DNA of 64,000 bases from Pseudomonas hefeiensis (lineage in GTDB: Bacteria > Pseudomonadota > Gammaproteobacteria > Pseudomonadales > Pseudomonadaceae), in the NCBI RefSeq assembly GCF_030687835.1, contig NZ_CP117449.1:868001-932000 (forward strand), given 5' to 3'. How positions within the stretch are numbered: the first letter of the stretch is position 1; each line of letters starts with the position of its first letter. Under the pieces are notes generated by a model, which saw only the letters and a list, made by a program, of their open reading frames with translations, did not search any database and was not told where the DNA came from. The position numbers and the translations under genes are program-made. Positions 1 through 11,577 of the stretch are shown in pieces.

Positions 1-264
1 AATGACGGCATGACCTTGCCCGCACAAGCGCGACAACTGGACGAGCCACAACTATGGCCGCGCAACCCGCCGGTGCGCTTTCGTAAAAGTGTGCCGACCA
101 GTTGGCTGGAATTGGTGATTCGCGAGGGGCGCAACCGTCAGGTGCGGCGCATGACCGCTGCGGTGGGCTTGCCGACATTGCGCCTGGTGCGGGTCAGGAT
201 CGGTGACTGGACGCTCGACGGGCTGGATCACGGCCAGTGGAAGGAAGTGCCGGCGCGGTTATAA
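1..264 (+). CDS. rluE: 23S rRNA pseudouridine synthase, RluE-like (3' end only)
   Basis: C-terminal 87 residues of an RsuA/RluB/RluE-family pseudouridine synthase; the reading frame is open through base 1, so the catalytic part lies outside the window. The visible block [20 protein letters not shown] followed by [11 protein letters not shown] is the conserved C-terminal RNA-contacting motif of this family. RluE modifies U2457 of 23S rRNA in E. coli. Choosing RluE over RluB or RsuA rests on the short tail after the motif and is an inference. The stop codon overlaps the end of the convergent DUF2788 gene by 6 bases. Confidence 0.8.
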   Translation, partial: NDGMTLPAQARQLDEPQLWPRNPPVRFRKSVPTSWLELVIREGRNRQVRRMTAAVGLPTLRLVRVRIGDWTLDGLDHGQWKEVPARL

Positions 265-468
265 GGTGCCCGTCTCGATCAGGCCGATCACCACGCTCTT
301 GATGACGAATGCCGCCACGCCCAGCCCCAGCACGAAAAACAGGATGAACGAGCCGAAACGCCCGGCCTTGGACTTCTTCGCCAGATCCCAGACGATGAAA
401 CCCATGAAAATGATCAGGATGCTGACAAGGCCCGTCATCATCCACTCTTCGAAAACCACAGGATCCAT
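259..468 (-). CDS. DUF2788 small membrane protein
   Basis: A 69-residue protein with two predicted membrane helices: about residues 10-28 ([19 protein letters not shown]) and 40-63 ([19 protein letters not shown]). A basic linker, [10 protein letters not shown], joins them. Length and sequence fit DUF2788, a family of unknown function common in Pseudomonas. The gene converges on the rluE-like gene and overlaps its stop codon. No partner gene is apparent. Confidence 0.85.
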   Translation of the reverse strand: MDPVVFEEWMMTGLVSILIIFMGFIVWDLAKKSKAGRFGSFILFFVLGLGVAAFVIKSVVIGLIETGTL

Positions 469-541
469 CGAAACACTCCGGCGTGGGCGAGGTTAAAAAG
501 GCGGGGCGAGTATACGGCATGGGAAGAGTGCGAAGGATTGG

Positions 542-562
542 GCTGCGACGGTGTGTCGCAGC
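542..562 (-). terminator. possible terminator after the SulP gene
   Basis: Perfect 8-bp stem GCTGCGAC/GTCGCAGC with a 5-base loop, 35 bases beyond the SulP stop on the minus strand. No clear U-run follows, so it may be only an mRNA 3'-end hairpin. Confidence 0.35.
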
Positions 563-596
563 TATTCATCGCCTGGGTGACGCAGCGGCGATCTCT

Positions 597-2042
597 TCAG
601 TCGTGGTGGACATCCGCCCGTTTGAGCATCTGTTTGCAGCGTTCGGACAAGTGAAACACCCGCAGGTGCTTGCCAGCCTTGCTATAGCGTTCACGCAGGG
701 TTTTCAGTGCCGCGATGGCCGAATAGTCGACAAAGCTCAAGTGGCGACAGTCCAGGGTCACCTGGGAGGGATCGTTGGCCGGGTCGAACTGGTTGAGAAA
801 CGGCGTGGTCGAGGCGAAGAACAGGGTGCCGTGCAGGCGATAGAGCTTGCTGCCGTCCGCTTCCAGATGCGTGTCGGCGTACAGCTCCCGGGCCTGTTGC
901 CAGGCAAAGTTGAGCGCCGCAATGATAATGCCGCACAGCACCGCGGTTGCCAGATCGGTGAACACCGTGATGGTCGTCACCGCGATGATCACCAACACGT
1001 CATTGACGGGCACTTTGTTGATCACCCGCAGCGAGGCCCAGGCAAAGGTCTGCTGGGACACCACGAACATCACGCCCACTAGCGCGGCCAACGGGATGCG
1101 TTCGATCAACGGCGACAGAAACAACACGAACAGCAGAACCATCACCCCGGCCACCACGCCGGACAATCGGCCGCGCCCGCCCGAACTCAGGTTGATCACG
1201 GTCTGGCCGATCATCGCGCAACCGCCCATGCCACCAAACAGCCCGGAGGCCATGTTGGCCGCGCCCAACGCCACACACTCGCGGTCCGGGTAGCCGCGGC
1301 TCTCGGTGATCTCGTCGGTCAGGTTCAGGGTCAGCAGGGTTTCCAGCAGACCGACCATCGCCATTACCACCGCATAGGGCGCGATGATCCGCAAGGTCTC
1401 CAGGTTCCAGGGAATGTCCGGCCAGACAAAGGCCGGCAGGCCGCCGGCGATATGCGCCATATCACCCAGGGTGCGGGTCGGCAGACCGAAGAAGTAGACC
1501 GCCAGGCCAACCCCCAGGATCGCCACCAGGGCCGGCGGAACACTGCGGGTCAGGCGTGGCAACAAGTAGACGATGGCCATGGTCAGCGCCACCAGGCCGA
1601 TCATCAGGTACAACGGGCCGCCGCTCAGCCAGGTCTCGCCAGTCTTGAAGTGCTCCAGTTGCGCCAGGGCGATGATGATCGCCAGCCCGTTGACGAAACC
1701 GAGCATCACCGGGTGCGGCACCATGCGCACCAGTTTGCCCAGCCGCAACAGCCCGAACGCCATCATGATCAACCCGCCCAGCAGCACAGTCGCCAGCAGG
1801 TATTGCACACCGTGCTGCACCACCAGCGCGACAATCACCACGGCCATCGATCCCGCCGCGCCAGAGACCATGCCTGGCCGCCCGCCGAACAGCGCGGTTA
1901 GCGTGCAGATGATGAAAGCGCCATACAAGCCCATCAGCGGGTTGAGATGGGCGACCAGGGCGAACGCGATGCATTCGGGCAGCAAGGCAAAAGAAGTGGT
2001 GAGGCCGGCGAGGGCGTCGGCGCGAAGACGTGCTGGTTTCAT
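597..2042 (-). CDS. SulP/SLC26-family inorganic anion transporter
   Basis: A 481-residue inner-membrane transporter with many hydrophobic segments from about residue 10 to 375. It starts with the SulP-type segment LTTSFALLPECIAFALVAHL and contains the motif FGGMGGCAMIGQTVINLSSG near residue 260. The C-terminal 90 residues form a soluble STAS-like domain (VTLDCRHLSFVDYSAIAALK). Members carry sulfate, bicarbonate or other anions; the substrate cannot be read from the sequence. I chose the ATG at 2042 because AGGA lies 6 bases upstream and the next residues match the family start. The upstream in-frame ATG codons at 2144 and 2072 would add a non-family tail. It appears monocistronic and lies back-to-back with the gntP-like gene. 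Confidence 0.9.
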   Translation of the reverse strand: MKPARLRADALAGLTTSFALLPECIAFALVAHLNPLMGLYGAFIICTLTALFGGRPGMVSGAAGSMAVVIVALVVQHGVQYLLATVLLGGLIMMAFGLLRLGKLVRMVPHPVMLGFVNGLAIIIALAQLEHFKTGETWLSGGPLYLMIGLVALTMAIVYLLPRLTRSVPPALVAILGVGLAVYFFGLPTRTLGDMAHIAGGLPAFVWPDIPWNLETLRIIAPYAVVMAMVGLLETLLTLNLTDEITESRGYPDRECVALGAANMASGLFGGMGGCAMIGQTVINLSSGGRGRLSGVVAGVMVLLFVLFLSPLIERIPLAALVGVMFVVSQQTFAWASLRVINKVPVNDVLVIIAVTTITVFTDLATAVLCGIIIAALNFAWQQARELYADTHLEADGSKLYRLHGTLFFASTTPFLNQFDPANDPSQVTLDCRHLSFVDYSAIAALKTLRERYSKAGKHLRVFHLSERCKQMLKRADVHHD

Positions 2043-2323
2043 GATTTTCCTGGCGGGGCAGCGCTTGAACATCGGCTGCCGTGGGCGTGGTGCAAAAACA
2101 GGGTGGGGATGGTACGGAATTGAGTGCGATGCGGCCAGCCGCAAGAGAACGGTTTTGCATGAAAGTCTTGCGCTGAATTTTCATCAGCGCCGTGTCGCGA
2201 TGTCCATCAGCGACATTTCTTGTCCGTGTACGAAAATTACTTTCAGTACGTTTGAAGATCGATCCTCGAAATGATTTATGAGTTTCACAACACGACGACG
2301 TGACCCCATTCGAGGAGTAACGC

Positions 2324-3673
2324 ATGGCACCTGCATTCGGTTATTGGCTGTTGGTCTACGCGGCCATCGCCATCATTGCGCTGATCGTTTTGATCGCCCG
2401 ATACCGGCTTAATCCGTTCATTGTGATTACGCTGGTGTCCATTGGTCTGGCGCTGCTGGCCGGGATGCCGCCGTCCAGTGTGGTCGGGGCATATGAGGCG
2501 GGCGTGGGCAAGACCCTGGGGCACATCGCGCTGGTCGTGGCCTTGGGCACGATGCTCGGCAAGATGATGGCCGAGTCCGGCGGGGCCGAGCGCATGGCGC
2601 AGACGCTGATCGAACGCTTCGGCGAGCGCAACGCCCATTGGGCGATGGTGTGCATTGCCTTCCTGGTGGGGCTGCCGTTGTTTTTCGAAGTCGGTTTCGT
2701 GCTGCTGGTGCCCATCGCGTTCACCATTGCCCGGCGCGTGGGCGTGTCGATCCTGATGGTGGGGTTGCCGATGGTCGCCGGTCTCTCGGTGGTGCATGCC
2801 CTGGTGCCGCCGCACCCGGCGGCGATGCTGGCGGTGCAGGCGTTCCAGGCCTCGGTGGGGCAGACCTTGCTGTACGCGATCCTGATCGGTATTCCTACCG
2901 CGATCATCGCCGGTCCTGTGTATGCCAAGTTCATCGTGCCGCGCATCCAACTGCCGGACGATAACCCGCTGGAGCGACAATTCCTCGACCGTGAGCCCCG
3001 GCCCAATCTGCCGGGTTTCGGTATCACCCTGGGGACCATCCTGCTGCCGGTGATTCTGATGTTGATCGGCGGTTGGGCTAACCTGATCTCCGAGCCGGGC
3101 AGCGGCTTCAATCAGTTCCTGCTATTCATCGGCAACTCGGTGATTGCCTTGCTGCTGGCGACCCTTCTCAGCTTCTGGACGCTGGGCCTGGCCCAGGGCT
3201 TCAACCGTGAATCGATCCTCAAGTTCACCAATGAGTGCCTGGCGCCGACGGCCAGCATTACGTTGCTGGTGGGCGCTGGCGGTGGTTTGAACCGGATCCT
3301 GGTGGACGCCGGGGTCACTCAACAAATCGTCGGCCTGGCCCAGGAATTTCAATTGTCACCGCTGGTCATGGGCTGGCTGTTCGCCGCCCTGATGCGTGTC
3401 GCCACCGGCTCGGCCACGGTGGCGATGACCACGGCCTCGGGCATCGTCGCGCCCGTGGCGATCGGTCTGGGCTATCCCCATCCCGAGTTGCTGGTGCTGG
3501 CCACCGGTGCCGGGTCGGTGATCTTTTCCCACGTCAACGACGGCGGCTTCTGGCTGATCAAGGAATACTTCAATATGACCGTCACTCAAACTTTCAAGAC
3601 CTGGACCGTACTCGAAACGCTGATCTCCCTGGTCGCGTTCGGCCTGACCCTAGGACTTGCACGCTTGCTTTAA
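2324..3673 (+). CDS. GntP-family permease
   Basis: A 449-residue, very hydrophobic transporter of the gluconate:H+ symporter (GntP) family. Typical segments are VVALGTMLGKMMAESGGAER near residue 75, GLPLFFEVGFVLLVPIAF near 112, and LVPPHPAAMLAVQAF near 163. An RBS (GAGGAG) lies 7 bases before the ATG. GntP proteins classically import gluconate or related sugar acids. Here the next two genes are an RpiR regulator and an N-acyl-D-amino-acid deacylase, with no gluconate kinase, so I infer that the substrate is an N-acyl-D-amino acid or a D-amino acid. The gap to the RpiR gene is 27 bases, which suggests one operon. Confidence 0.88.
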   Translation: MAPAFGYWLLVYAAIAIIALIVLIARYRLNPFIVITLVSIGLALLAGMPPSSVVGAYEAGVGKTLGHIALVVALGTMLGKMMAESGGAERMAQTLIERFGERNAHWAMVCIAFLVGLPLFFEVGFVLLVPIAFTIARRVGVSILMVGLPMVAGLSVVHALVPPHPAAMLAVQAFQASVGQTLLYAILIGIPTAIIAGPVYAKFIVPRIQLPDDNPLERQFLDREPRPNLPGFGITLGTILLPVILMLIGGWANLISEPGSGFNQFLLFIGNSVIALLLATLLSFWTLGLAQGFNRESILKFTNECLAPTASITLLVGAGGGLNRILVDAGVTQQIVGLAQEFQLSPLVMGWLFAALMRVATGSATVAMTTASGIVAPVAIGLGYPHPELLVLATGAGSVIFSHVNDGGFWLIKEYFNMTVTQTFKTWTVLETLISLVAFGLTLGLARLL

Positions 3674-3700
3674 TCACAGCGCTCCAACACAGGTGCCGTC

Positions 3701-4561
3701 ATGGACATCCTTTACCAGATTCGCTCCCGTCAGGATTCCTTCAGCGCCGGAGAAGGAAGAATCGCCCGGTTGATGCTCGACGACGTAGGGTTCGCCGCCT
3801 CGGCCAGCCTGGATGAACTGGCCCAGCGCGCCGAAGTCAGCAGCGCCACGCTGTCGCGTTTCGCCCGAACCGTTGGCTGCCGCGACCTGCGGGACTTGCG
3901 CCTGCAACTGGCTCAGGCCAGCGGCGTTGGCAGCCGGTTTCTCGACCCCGCCGGCGCGCCCGAGCAATCGGCGTTTTATGGGCAGATCGTCGGCGATATC
4001 GAGACGACCCTGCGTCAGCACCTGTCGGCATTCGAAGAGTCTCGGTTCAGCGACGCGGTGCGGATGCTCGGCAAGGCGCGGATGATTCATGCGTTCGGGC
4101 TCGGTGGTTGGTCGGCGTTGTGCGGTGAGGAGTTACAGGTACGGCTGGTGCGTTTTGGCTACTCGATTGCCGCCTGCCGGGATCCGGTGATGATGCGCAT
4201 CACCGCCACGTCATTGAGCCAGGAGCATTTGGTCATCGCCTGTTCACTCACCGGCATCACCCCGGAACTGCTCGGCGCGGTTGAACTGGCGCGCAGTTAT
4301 GGTGCGGCGATCCTGGCCATCACCCGTGCCGACTCGCCGTTGGCCCGGCTGGCCGATGTGGTGCTGCCCCTGCAAGGCGCCGAAACCTCGTTCATTTATA
4401 AGCCCACGGCGGCGCGCTACGGCATGCTGCTGGCTATCGATGTGCTCGCCACCGAGCTTGCACTGGCCCACCCCGAAGACAATCAAGAACGCCTGCGACG
4501 AGTCAAACTCGCCCTGGACGATTACCGCGGCGGCGACGATCACTTGCCGCTGGGAGACTGA
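3701..4561 (+). CDS. MurR/RpiR-family transcriptional regulator
   Basis: A 286-residue regulator. The N-terminal RpiR-type HTH spans about residues 1-75 (LDELAQRAEVSSATLSRFAR). A SIS sugar-phosphate-binding domain follows at about 105-260 (MIHAFGLGGWSALCGEEL; ITPELLGAVELARSYGAAIL). SIS domains of this family usually bind phosphosugars as effectors. It lies between the permease and the deacylase gene, with its stop one base before the next ATG, so it probably controls its own operon. The natural ligand is unknown. Confidence 0.9.
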   Translation: MDILYQIRSRQDSFSAGEGRIARLMLDDVGFAASASLDELAQRAEVSSATLSRFARTVGCRDLRDLRLQLAQASGVGSRFLDPAGAPEQSAFYGQIVGDIETTLRQHLSAFEESRFSDAVRMLGKARMIHAFGLGGWSALCGEELQVRLVRFGYSIAACRDPVMMRITATSLSQEHLVIACSLTGITPELLGAVELARSYGAAILAITRADSPLARLADVVLPLQGAETSFIYKPTAARYGMLLAIDVLATELALAHPEDNQERLRRVKLALDDYRGGDDHLPLGD

Positions 4562-4562
4562 G

Positions 4563-6035
4563 ATGCTGTACGACACGCTTATCCGCAACGCACGGGTCAT
4601 TGATGGCAGCAACACCCCCGGTTACAGCGCCGACGTGGCGATCCGCGCCGGTCGCATCGAGCGCATCGCCGACCTGCGCGATGCCCGGGCAATTGAAGAG
4701 ATCGATGCCGCCGGCTGTGTGCTGGCGCCAGGGTTCATCGATGTGCACACCCACGACGACACGGTGGTCATTCGTCAGCCGCAGATGCTGCCCAAACTCA
4801 GCCAGGGCGTGACCACGGTGATCGTCGGCAATTGCGGCATCAGCGCTTCACCGGTGAGCCTGCGGGGCGAGCCGCCGGACCCGATGAACTTGCTTGGCGC
4901 GGCCCAAGCGTTCGCCTATCCGCGTTTCGAAGATTATCGTGCGGCGGTGGAGGCAGCCACGCCGGCGGTCAACGTGGCGGCGCTGGTGGGGCACACGGCG
5001 CTGCGCAGCAACCACATGGACGATTTGTTGCGCACAGCCAGCGTGGGAGAAATCACCGCCATGCGTCAGCAACTGCGCGAAAGCCTGGAGGCCGGCGCGC
5101 TGGGGTTGTCCACCGGCCTGGCCTACGCCAACGCATTTTCGGCCTCCACCGACGAAGTCATGCAACTGACCCAGGAGCTGAGCGCATTCGGTGCGGTCTA
5201 CACCACCCACCTGCGCAGCGAATTCGAACCGGTGCTCGAGGCCATGGACGAGGCGTTCCAGATCGGCCGTCACGCCCAAAGCCCGGTGATCATTTCCCAC
5301 CTTAAATGCGCGGGTGCCGGTAACTGGGGGCGAAGTCCGCAGGTGCTCGCGGCGCTGGAGAATGCGGCGAAAACCCACCCGGTCGGTTGTGACTGCTATC
5401 CCTATGCGGCCAGTTCCTCGACCCTGGATCTCAAACAAGTGACCGATGCCCATCGCATCACCATCACCTGGTCGACGGCTCATCCGCACATGGGCGGCCG
5501 CGACCTGGCTGACATCGCCGCCGAATGGGAAGTGCCGCTGCTCGATGCAGCGCGGCGCCTGCAACCGGCCGGCGCGGTGTACTACGGCATGGACGAAGGC
5601 GACGTACGACGAATCCTCGCCCATCCGTTGTCCATGGTCGGCTCCGACGGTTTGCCGGAGGATCCGTTCCCGCATCCGCGCTTGTGGGGCGCTTTCCCGC
5701 GGGTACTGGGGCATTTCAGTCGTGACGTCGGGCTTTTCCCGCTGCACATCGCCGTACACAAAATGACCGGCCTGTCGGCGGCGCGCTTCGGCCTCAAGCA
5801 ACGGGGTGAAATCCGTGAAGGCCATTGGGCGGACCTGGTGTTGTTCAATCCACACACCATTCGCGACGTGGCCGATTTCAACGAACCTCAACGGGCTGCC
5901 GAAGGGATTGATGGCGTGTGGGTCAATGGTGTCTTGAGCTATCGTGAAGGGCAGGCGAACGGGCGCCGGGAAGGGCGGTTCCTGGCGCGCGAGGGCGATC
6001 TGCGCCAGGGGTTCAGTCCATCGAATGGCGTTTAA
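4563..6035 (+). CDS. N-acyl-D-amino-acid deacylase (D-aminoacylase)
   Basis: A 490-residue amidohydrolase-superfamily enzyme that hydrolyses N-acyl-D-amino acids to D-amino acids and fatty or acetic acid. The metal-binding motif FIDVHTHDD is at about residues 59-67. Other family blocks are GNCGISASPVS (about 92-102), LSTGLAYANAF (about 182-192), ISHLKCAG (about 244) and SDGLPEDPFPHPR near 362. The C-terminal strand (REGHWADLVLFNP) is the usual beta-sandwich element. The ATG at 4563 starts one base after the RpiR stop and gives the standard N-terminus DTLIRNARVIDGS. An upstream frame extension into the regulator gene is an overlap artefact. Confidence 0.92.
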   Translation: MLYDTLIRNARVIDGSNTPGYSADVAIRAGRIERIADLRDARAIEEIDAAGCVLAPGFIDVHTHDDTVVIRQPQMLPKLSQGVTTVIVGNCGISASPVSLRGEPPDPMNLLGAAQAFAYPRFEDYRAAVEAATPAVNVAALVGHTALRSNHMDDLLRTASVGEITAMRQQLRESLEAGALGLSTGLAYANAFSASTDEVMQLTQELSAFGAVYTTHLRSEFEPVLEAMDEAFQIGRHAQSPVIISHLKCAGAGNWGRSPQVLAALENAAKTHPVGCDCYPYAASSSTLDLKQVTDAHRITITWSTAHPHMGGRDLADIAAEWEVPLLDAARRLQPAGAVYYGMDEGDVRRILAHPLSMVGSDGLPEDPFPHPRLWGAFPRVLGHFSRDVGLFPLHIAVHKMTGLSAARFGLKQRGEIREGHWADLVLFNPHTIRDVADFNEPQRAAEGIDGVWVNGVLSYREGQANGRREGRFLAREGDLRQGFSPSNGV

Positions 6036-6159
6036 GCGGCTGAGATTGGGTAAATTGGCGCCACAATAATGGCACTGCGACACTAAAGAAGCCGGATCCA
6101 AGGCCGAAGCACTAAGGTCAACCCATCTACACTGGGTCTTTTCAGCCAGGGAGCAACCC

Positions 6160-6528
6160 ATGAGCTTCGGTAAAACCACCCCGATCCTGCGGATCTTCGA
6201 TGAAACCAAGGCATTGGCGTTCTATGTCGATTTCCTGGGCTTTACCCTCGACTGGCAACATCGCTTTGGTGACGACTTTCCGCTGTACCTGCAAGTCTCC
6301 CGCGACGGATGCGTGTTGCACCTGTCCGAACACCATGGCGACTGCACCCCGGGCTCGGCGCTGCGTATCGAAACGGATGAACTGGAAGCTTTCCAGGCGC
6401 AACTGCTCGCCAAGCAATACCCCTTCGCCCACCCCCATATCCAGGCCATGCCGTGGGGCAGCCAGGACATGACGGTGGTCGATCCGTTTGGCAATCGATT
6501 GGTGTTTACCAATGCGATTAGTGTGTAA
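6160..6528 (+). CDS. glyoxalase/bleomycin-resistance-fold protein
   Basis: A 122-residue single-domain vicinal oxygen chelate protein, of the length usual for the Ble/glyoxalase superfamily. The pattern TPILRIFDETKALAFYVDFL followed by LHLSEHHGD and DMTVVDPFGNRLVFTN is characteristic. An RBS (AGGGAG) lies 6-8 bases before the ATG. Such proteins bind small hydrophobic or metal-chelating compounds; the ligand cannot be predicted. It stands alone between the deacylase operon and the chemoreceptor gene. Confidence 0.85.
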   Translation: MSFGKTTPILRIFDETKALAFYVDFLGFTLDWQHRFGDDFPLYLQVSRDGCVLHLSEHHGDCTPGSALRIETDELEAFQAQLLAKQYPFAHPHIQAMPWGSQDMTVVDPFGNRLVFTNAISV

Positions 6529-6642
6529 CGACGGCTGGACCCATTGATGGGCGAGCGGGGGCGTTGTGCTGGATCTGCCGCGACGTGACGAAAGCGCCAA
6601 GGCGATGGCTCTTTTTGAATGATTTTAATGACATTACCCAAG

Positions 6643-6670
6643 GCGCCCATTTCTTCCGGGAAATGGGCGC
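6643..6670 (-). terminator. putative terminator of the chemoreceptor gene
   Basis: Perfect 11-bp stem (GCGCCCATTTC and its complement, 6-base loop) starting 10 bases beyond the mcp stop on the minus strand. It has only a weak U-tract. Confidence 0.5.
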
Positions 6671-6679
6671 TTGTCGTGA

Positions 6680-8602
6680 TCAGACCCGGAAGTGACTCAC
6701 CATCATCTGCAACTGATTGCCCAAGCGTGCCAGTTCAACACTGGACGCTGCGGTTTCTTCGCTGGCGGCGGCGGTCTGTTCGGACACGTCGCGCACGTTG
6801 ATGATGCTGCGGCTGATCTCCTCGGCCACGGCGCTTTGTTCTTCGGCAGCGGCGGCGATCTGCTGGTTCATCGACTGGATGTTCGACACCGTGCGGGTGA
6901 TGTTTTCCAGTGATACGCCGGCCTTGCGGGTCAGGGCTACGCTGCTGTCGGTGAGGCTGCGGCTATTGTTCATCACGGCGGCCACTTGTTGGGTGCCATT
7001 CTGCAGACCGGCCACCAGCCCTTCGATTTCCTCGGTGGACTTCTGCGTGCGCTGGGCCAGGCCACGGACTTCGTCGGCAACCACCGCGAAGCCACGACCG
7101 GCTTCACCGGCACGCGCCGCTTCGATCGCCGCGTTCAGGGCCAACAGGTTGGTTTGTTCGGCGACGGCCTTGATCACGTCCATGACGCTGCCGATCTTGT
7201 CGCTTTCCTGTTGCAGCACGGTCATGGCGTCGGTGGAACGCTCCACTTCACTGGCCAGGCGTTCGATCTGGGCGATGGCTTCGTTGACCACCTGGTCGCC
7301 GGCCCGGGCTTCACCGTCTGCGGCGGCGGCTGCCTGGGACGCCTCTTCGGCGTTGCGGGCGACTTCCTGAACCGTGGCGGTCATCTCGTGCATGGCGGTC
7401 GCCACCTGATCGGTCTCGACTTTCTGGCTGTTGACCCCGGCGCTGGTCTGCTCGGTCACCGCGGACAGTTCTTCGGCGGCGCTGGCGATCTGAGTCACGC
7501 CATCACGGATGCCGCTGATCAAGTCGCGCAGGGTCACGCCCATGCGCGCGATGCCTTGTTGCAGTACGCCCAGTTCATCGCGACGGGTGACCACGACGTT
7601 TTGCGACAGGTCGCCACTGGCAATACGATCAACCACGGCCAGGGTTTCGCGCAGTGGTCGGGTGATCTGGCGAGTGATGATGACCGCCGCGATGATGCCT
7701 ACCAGCAATGCCAACAAAGTGCTGACCAGTTGCAGGGTGCGGGCCTGGGCGCTTTCGGCATCGCGACGGTCGAGCTGGATCTGATACAGCTGTTCGCTCA
7801 GGGAGACGATGGTCGTGCCCTGGTCGGTCATTTCCTTGCGGGCCTGCGCTGCCTCGGCAATGGCCAGGGTGAAAGCCTGGACGGAGCTGCGGTATTGCGT
7901 CAGGACAGCTTCGAGCTGACGCAGCTCATCTTGCCGGGTGCTGGCGAAATACACATTCAGCGGTTGGAGCGAAGCGATGGCGGCGTCCAGTTGGGCGACG
8001 GCCTTGCGTTCGTTTTCGGCGTTGCTCTTGGCGGTGTAGCCGCGCACTTCATAGCGGGCCAACATGAACGCCTGCTTGGCCTCGGTGATGGCCTGGTACT
8101 GTTCGAAGCGCTGGTCGCTCGAGAGCATTTGCTGAACGTCAGTATTGATCGTCTCGATCAGCTTGTAAGCGGTCCCGGCGTTGGCGGTCATCGTGCCGCG
8201 GGCGGTGTTGCCGGTGCGGTAGGCGTTGCGCATTTTGTTCAGGGAAACCTGATAGGCGCTGATCGTCGCGCTCTGCTCCTTGAGCAGCTTGACGTTTTCC
8301 GGGCTCTTGAAGCTGCTTAGCAGTGCGTTCTGTTGCGCCACGAAACCATCGAGGGTGGTTTGCACATTCTGTGCGGCGGTCTCGTCGCCATTGGTCAGCA
8401 TGTATTGCAGGCGCACGACGCGAAGTTTGGTCAGACCGGCATTCAGCTTGGTGATGTCGCTCATCCAGTTGCTGCGGTCGATCAGCCCTCCCAGGCTGGT
8501 CCAACTGGTCAGCGCCAGGACGCAGGTCAGTGCCAGCACCAGGCCAAAGCCCAGGCCCAGTTTCATGTTGACGCTAATGTTGCCAAACCAGCTATTCATC
8601 AA
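6680..8602 (-). CDS. methyl-accepting chemotaxis protein, HBM sensor type
   Basis: A 640-residue chemoreceptor. TM1 is at about residues 14-34 ([20 protein letters not shown]). A long all-helical periplasmic region follows at about 35-285, then TM2 at about 288-310 ([20 protein letters not shown]), HAMP at about 311-365, and the signalling domain with the invariant hairpin [20 protein letters not shown] near 495-515. Size and helical sensor resemble the HBM-domain receptors McpS and McpQ of P. putida, which sense TCA-cycle acids, but the ligand here is unproven. There is no C-terminal CheR-docking pentapeptide; the protein ends MMVSHFRV. It is monocistronic. Confidence 0.92.
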   Translation of the reverse strand: MMNSWFGNISVNMKLGLGFGLVLALTCVLALTSWTSLGGLIDRSNWMSDITKLNAGLTKLRVVRLQYMLTNGDETAAQNVQTTLDGFVAQQNALLSSFKSPENVKLLKEQSATISAYQVSLNKMRNAYRTGNTARGTMTANAGTAYKLIETINTDVQQMLSSDQRFEQYQAITEAKQAFMLARYEVRGYTAKSNAENERKAVAQLDAAIASLQPLNVYFASTRQDELRQLEAVLTQYRSSVQAFTLAIAEAAQARKEMTDQGTTIVSLSEQLYQIQLDRRDAESAQARTLQLVSTLLALLVGIIAAVIITRQITRPLRETLAVVDRIASGDLSQNVVVTRRDELGVLQQGIARMGVTLRDLISGIRDGVTQIASAAEELSAVTEQTSAGVNSQKVETDQVATAMHEMTATVQEVARNAEEASQAAAAADGEARAGDQVVNEAIAQIERLASEVERSTDAMTVLQQESDKIGSVMDVIKAVAEQTNLLALNAAIEAARAGEAGRGFAVVADEVRGLAQRTQKSTEEIEGLVAGLQNGTQQVAAVMNNSRSLTDSSVALTRKAGVSLENITRTVSNIQSMNQQIAAAAEEQSAVAEEISRSIINVRDVSEQTAAASEETAASSVELARLGNQLQMMVSHFRV

Positions 8603-8787
8603 ATTCCTCCAGGAACGTTGTGTTGCTTGATCGTCGGTACGCTGGAAGATTGTTGTTTTTGAGCCAGCTAAAACGTGTAACAGGGCTGTATCGGCTGGCG
8701 ACTCTGGATCTGAAAGGATTTTTTTCGGGTGTCAGGCATTGGCTGAGGATTTTGCTGCGCGCCTCAGGCTTATCCTGAATTTCAGAC

Positions 8788-8814
8788 AAAAAAAAGCCCG
8801 CGGGAGGGCGGGCT
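8788..8814 (-). terminator. rho-independent terminator between katG and mcp
   Basis: Stem AGCCCGC/GCGGGCT with a 6-base loop. On the minus strand it is followed by a run of eight U. It stops transcripts coming from katG before the chemoreceptor gene. Confidence 0.85.
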
Positions 8815-8917
8815 AAAACCTTAGTTTCTTGAATGAGCGAGGGGACTTTACCCAATCACGCGAACGTGTGGGGTGAAGAAAAGTTCATGAGGGACGGGTT
8901 TCAATGAGCAGGGAAAC

Positions 8918-8950
8918 GAAGCCCTCAACCTGGATCAGATTGAGGGCTTC
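8918..8950 (-). terminator. hairpin at the katG 3' end
   Basis: Perfect 11-bp inverted repeat GAAGCCCTCAA/TTGAGGGCTTC with an 11-base loop, 18 bases past the katG stop. A short UUUCCC tract follows on the minus strand. It is probably a first terminator or an mRNA-stabilising hairpin ahead of the stronger one at 8788-8814. Confidence 0.6.
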
Positions 8951-8968
8951 TCTCAGCGCCTGACAGCC

Positions 8969-11239
<2,271 letters not shown>

Positions 11240-11468
11240 CTACCTTCGGTCGTATTCATCCAGCTATCCAGCCCGGCGGGGCTTCGAATAGCGACAGGCG
11301 AAATAAATGACACAGGGCGCAGGGCTCACAGTTCGCTCAACTGATTGTGTATGGCCACACGGCAACGCGCGACGGCGGTCTGGTTGCCAGTACGGTGGCC
11401 CACGGCAAGCCCAGTACGGTTCTGAACGCTTCCTATCTCTTGTCAGGTTTCACGGGCCGGATTACACC

Positions 11469-11484
11469 AGCCTGAATTCAGGCT
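11469..11484. repeat. 16-bp perfect palindrome in the katG upstream gap
   Basis: AGCCTGAATTCAGGCT is perfectly self-complementary. It lies in the 344-base gap between katG and the HEAGH gene (11234-11577), where I see no gene. It could be an operator for either divergent gene; there is no direct support. Confidence 0.4.
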
Positions 11485-11577
11485 AGTCCCCCTTTGCCAG
11501 ATAGCTAATAGGCGCAGTATTAACGGTCGATAGGGATAATCTTTTATCGGGGCCCAGCGGTGAGGCAGATGATATGA

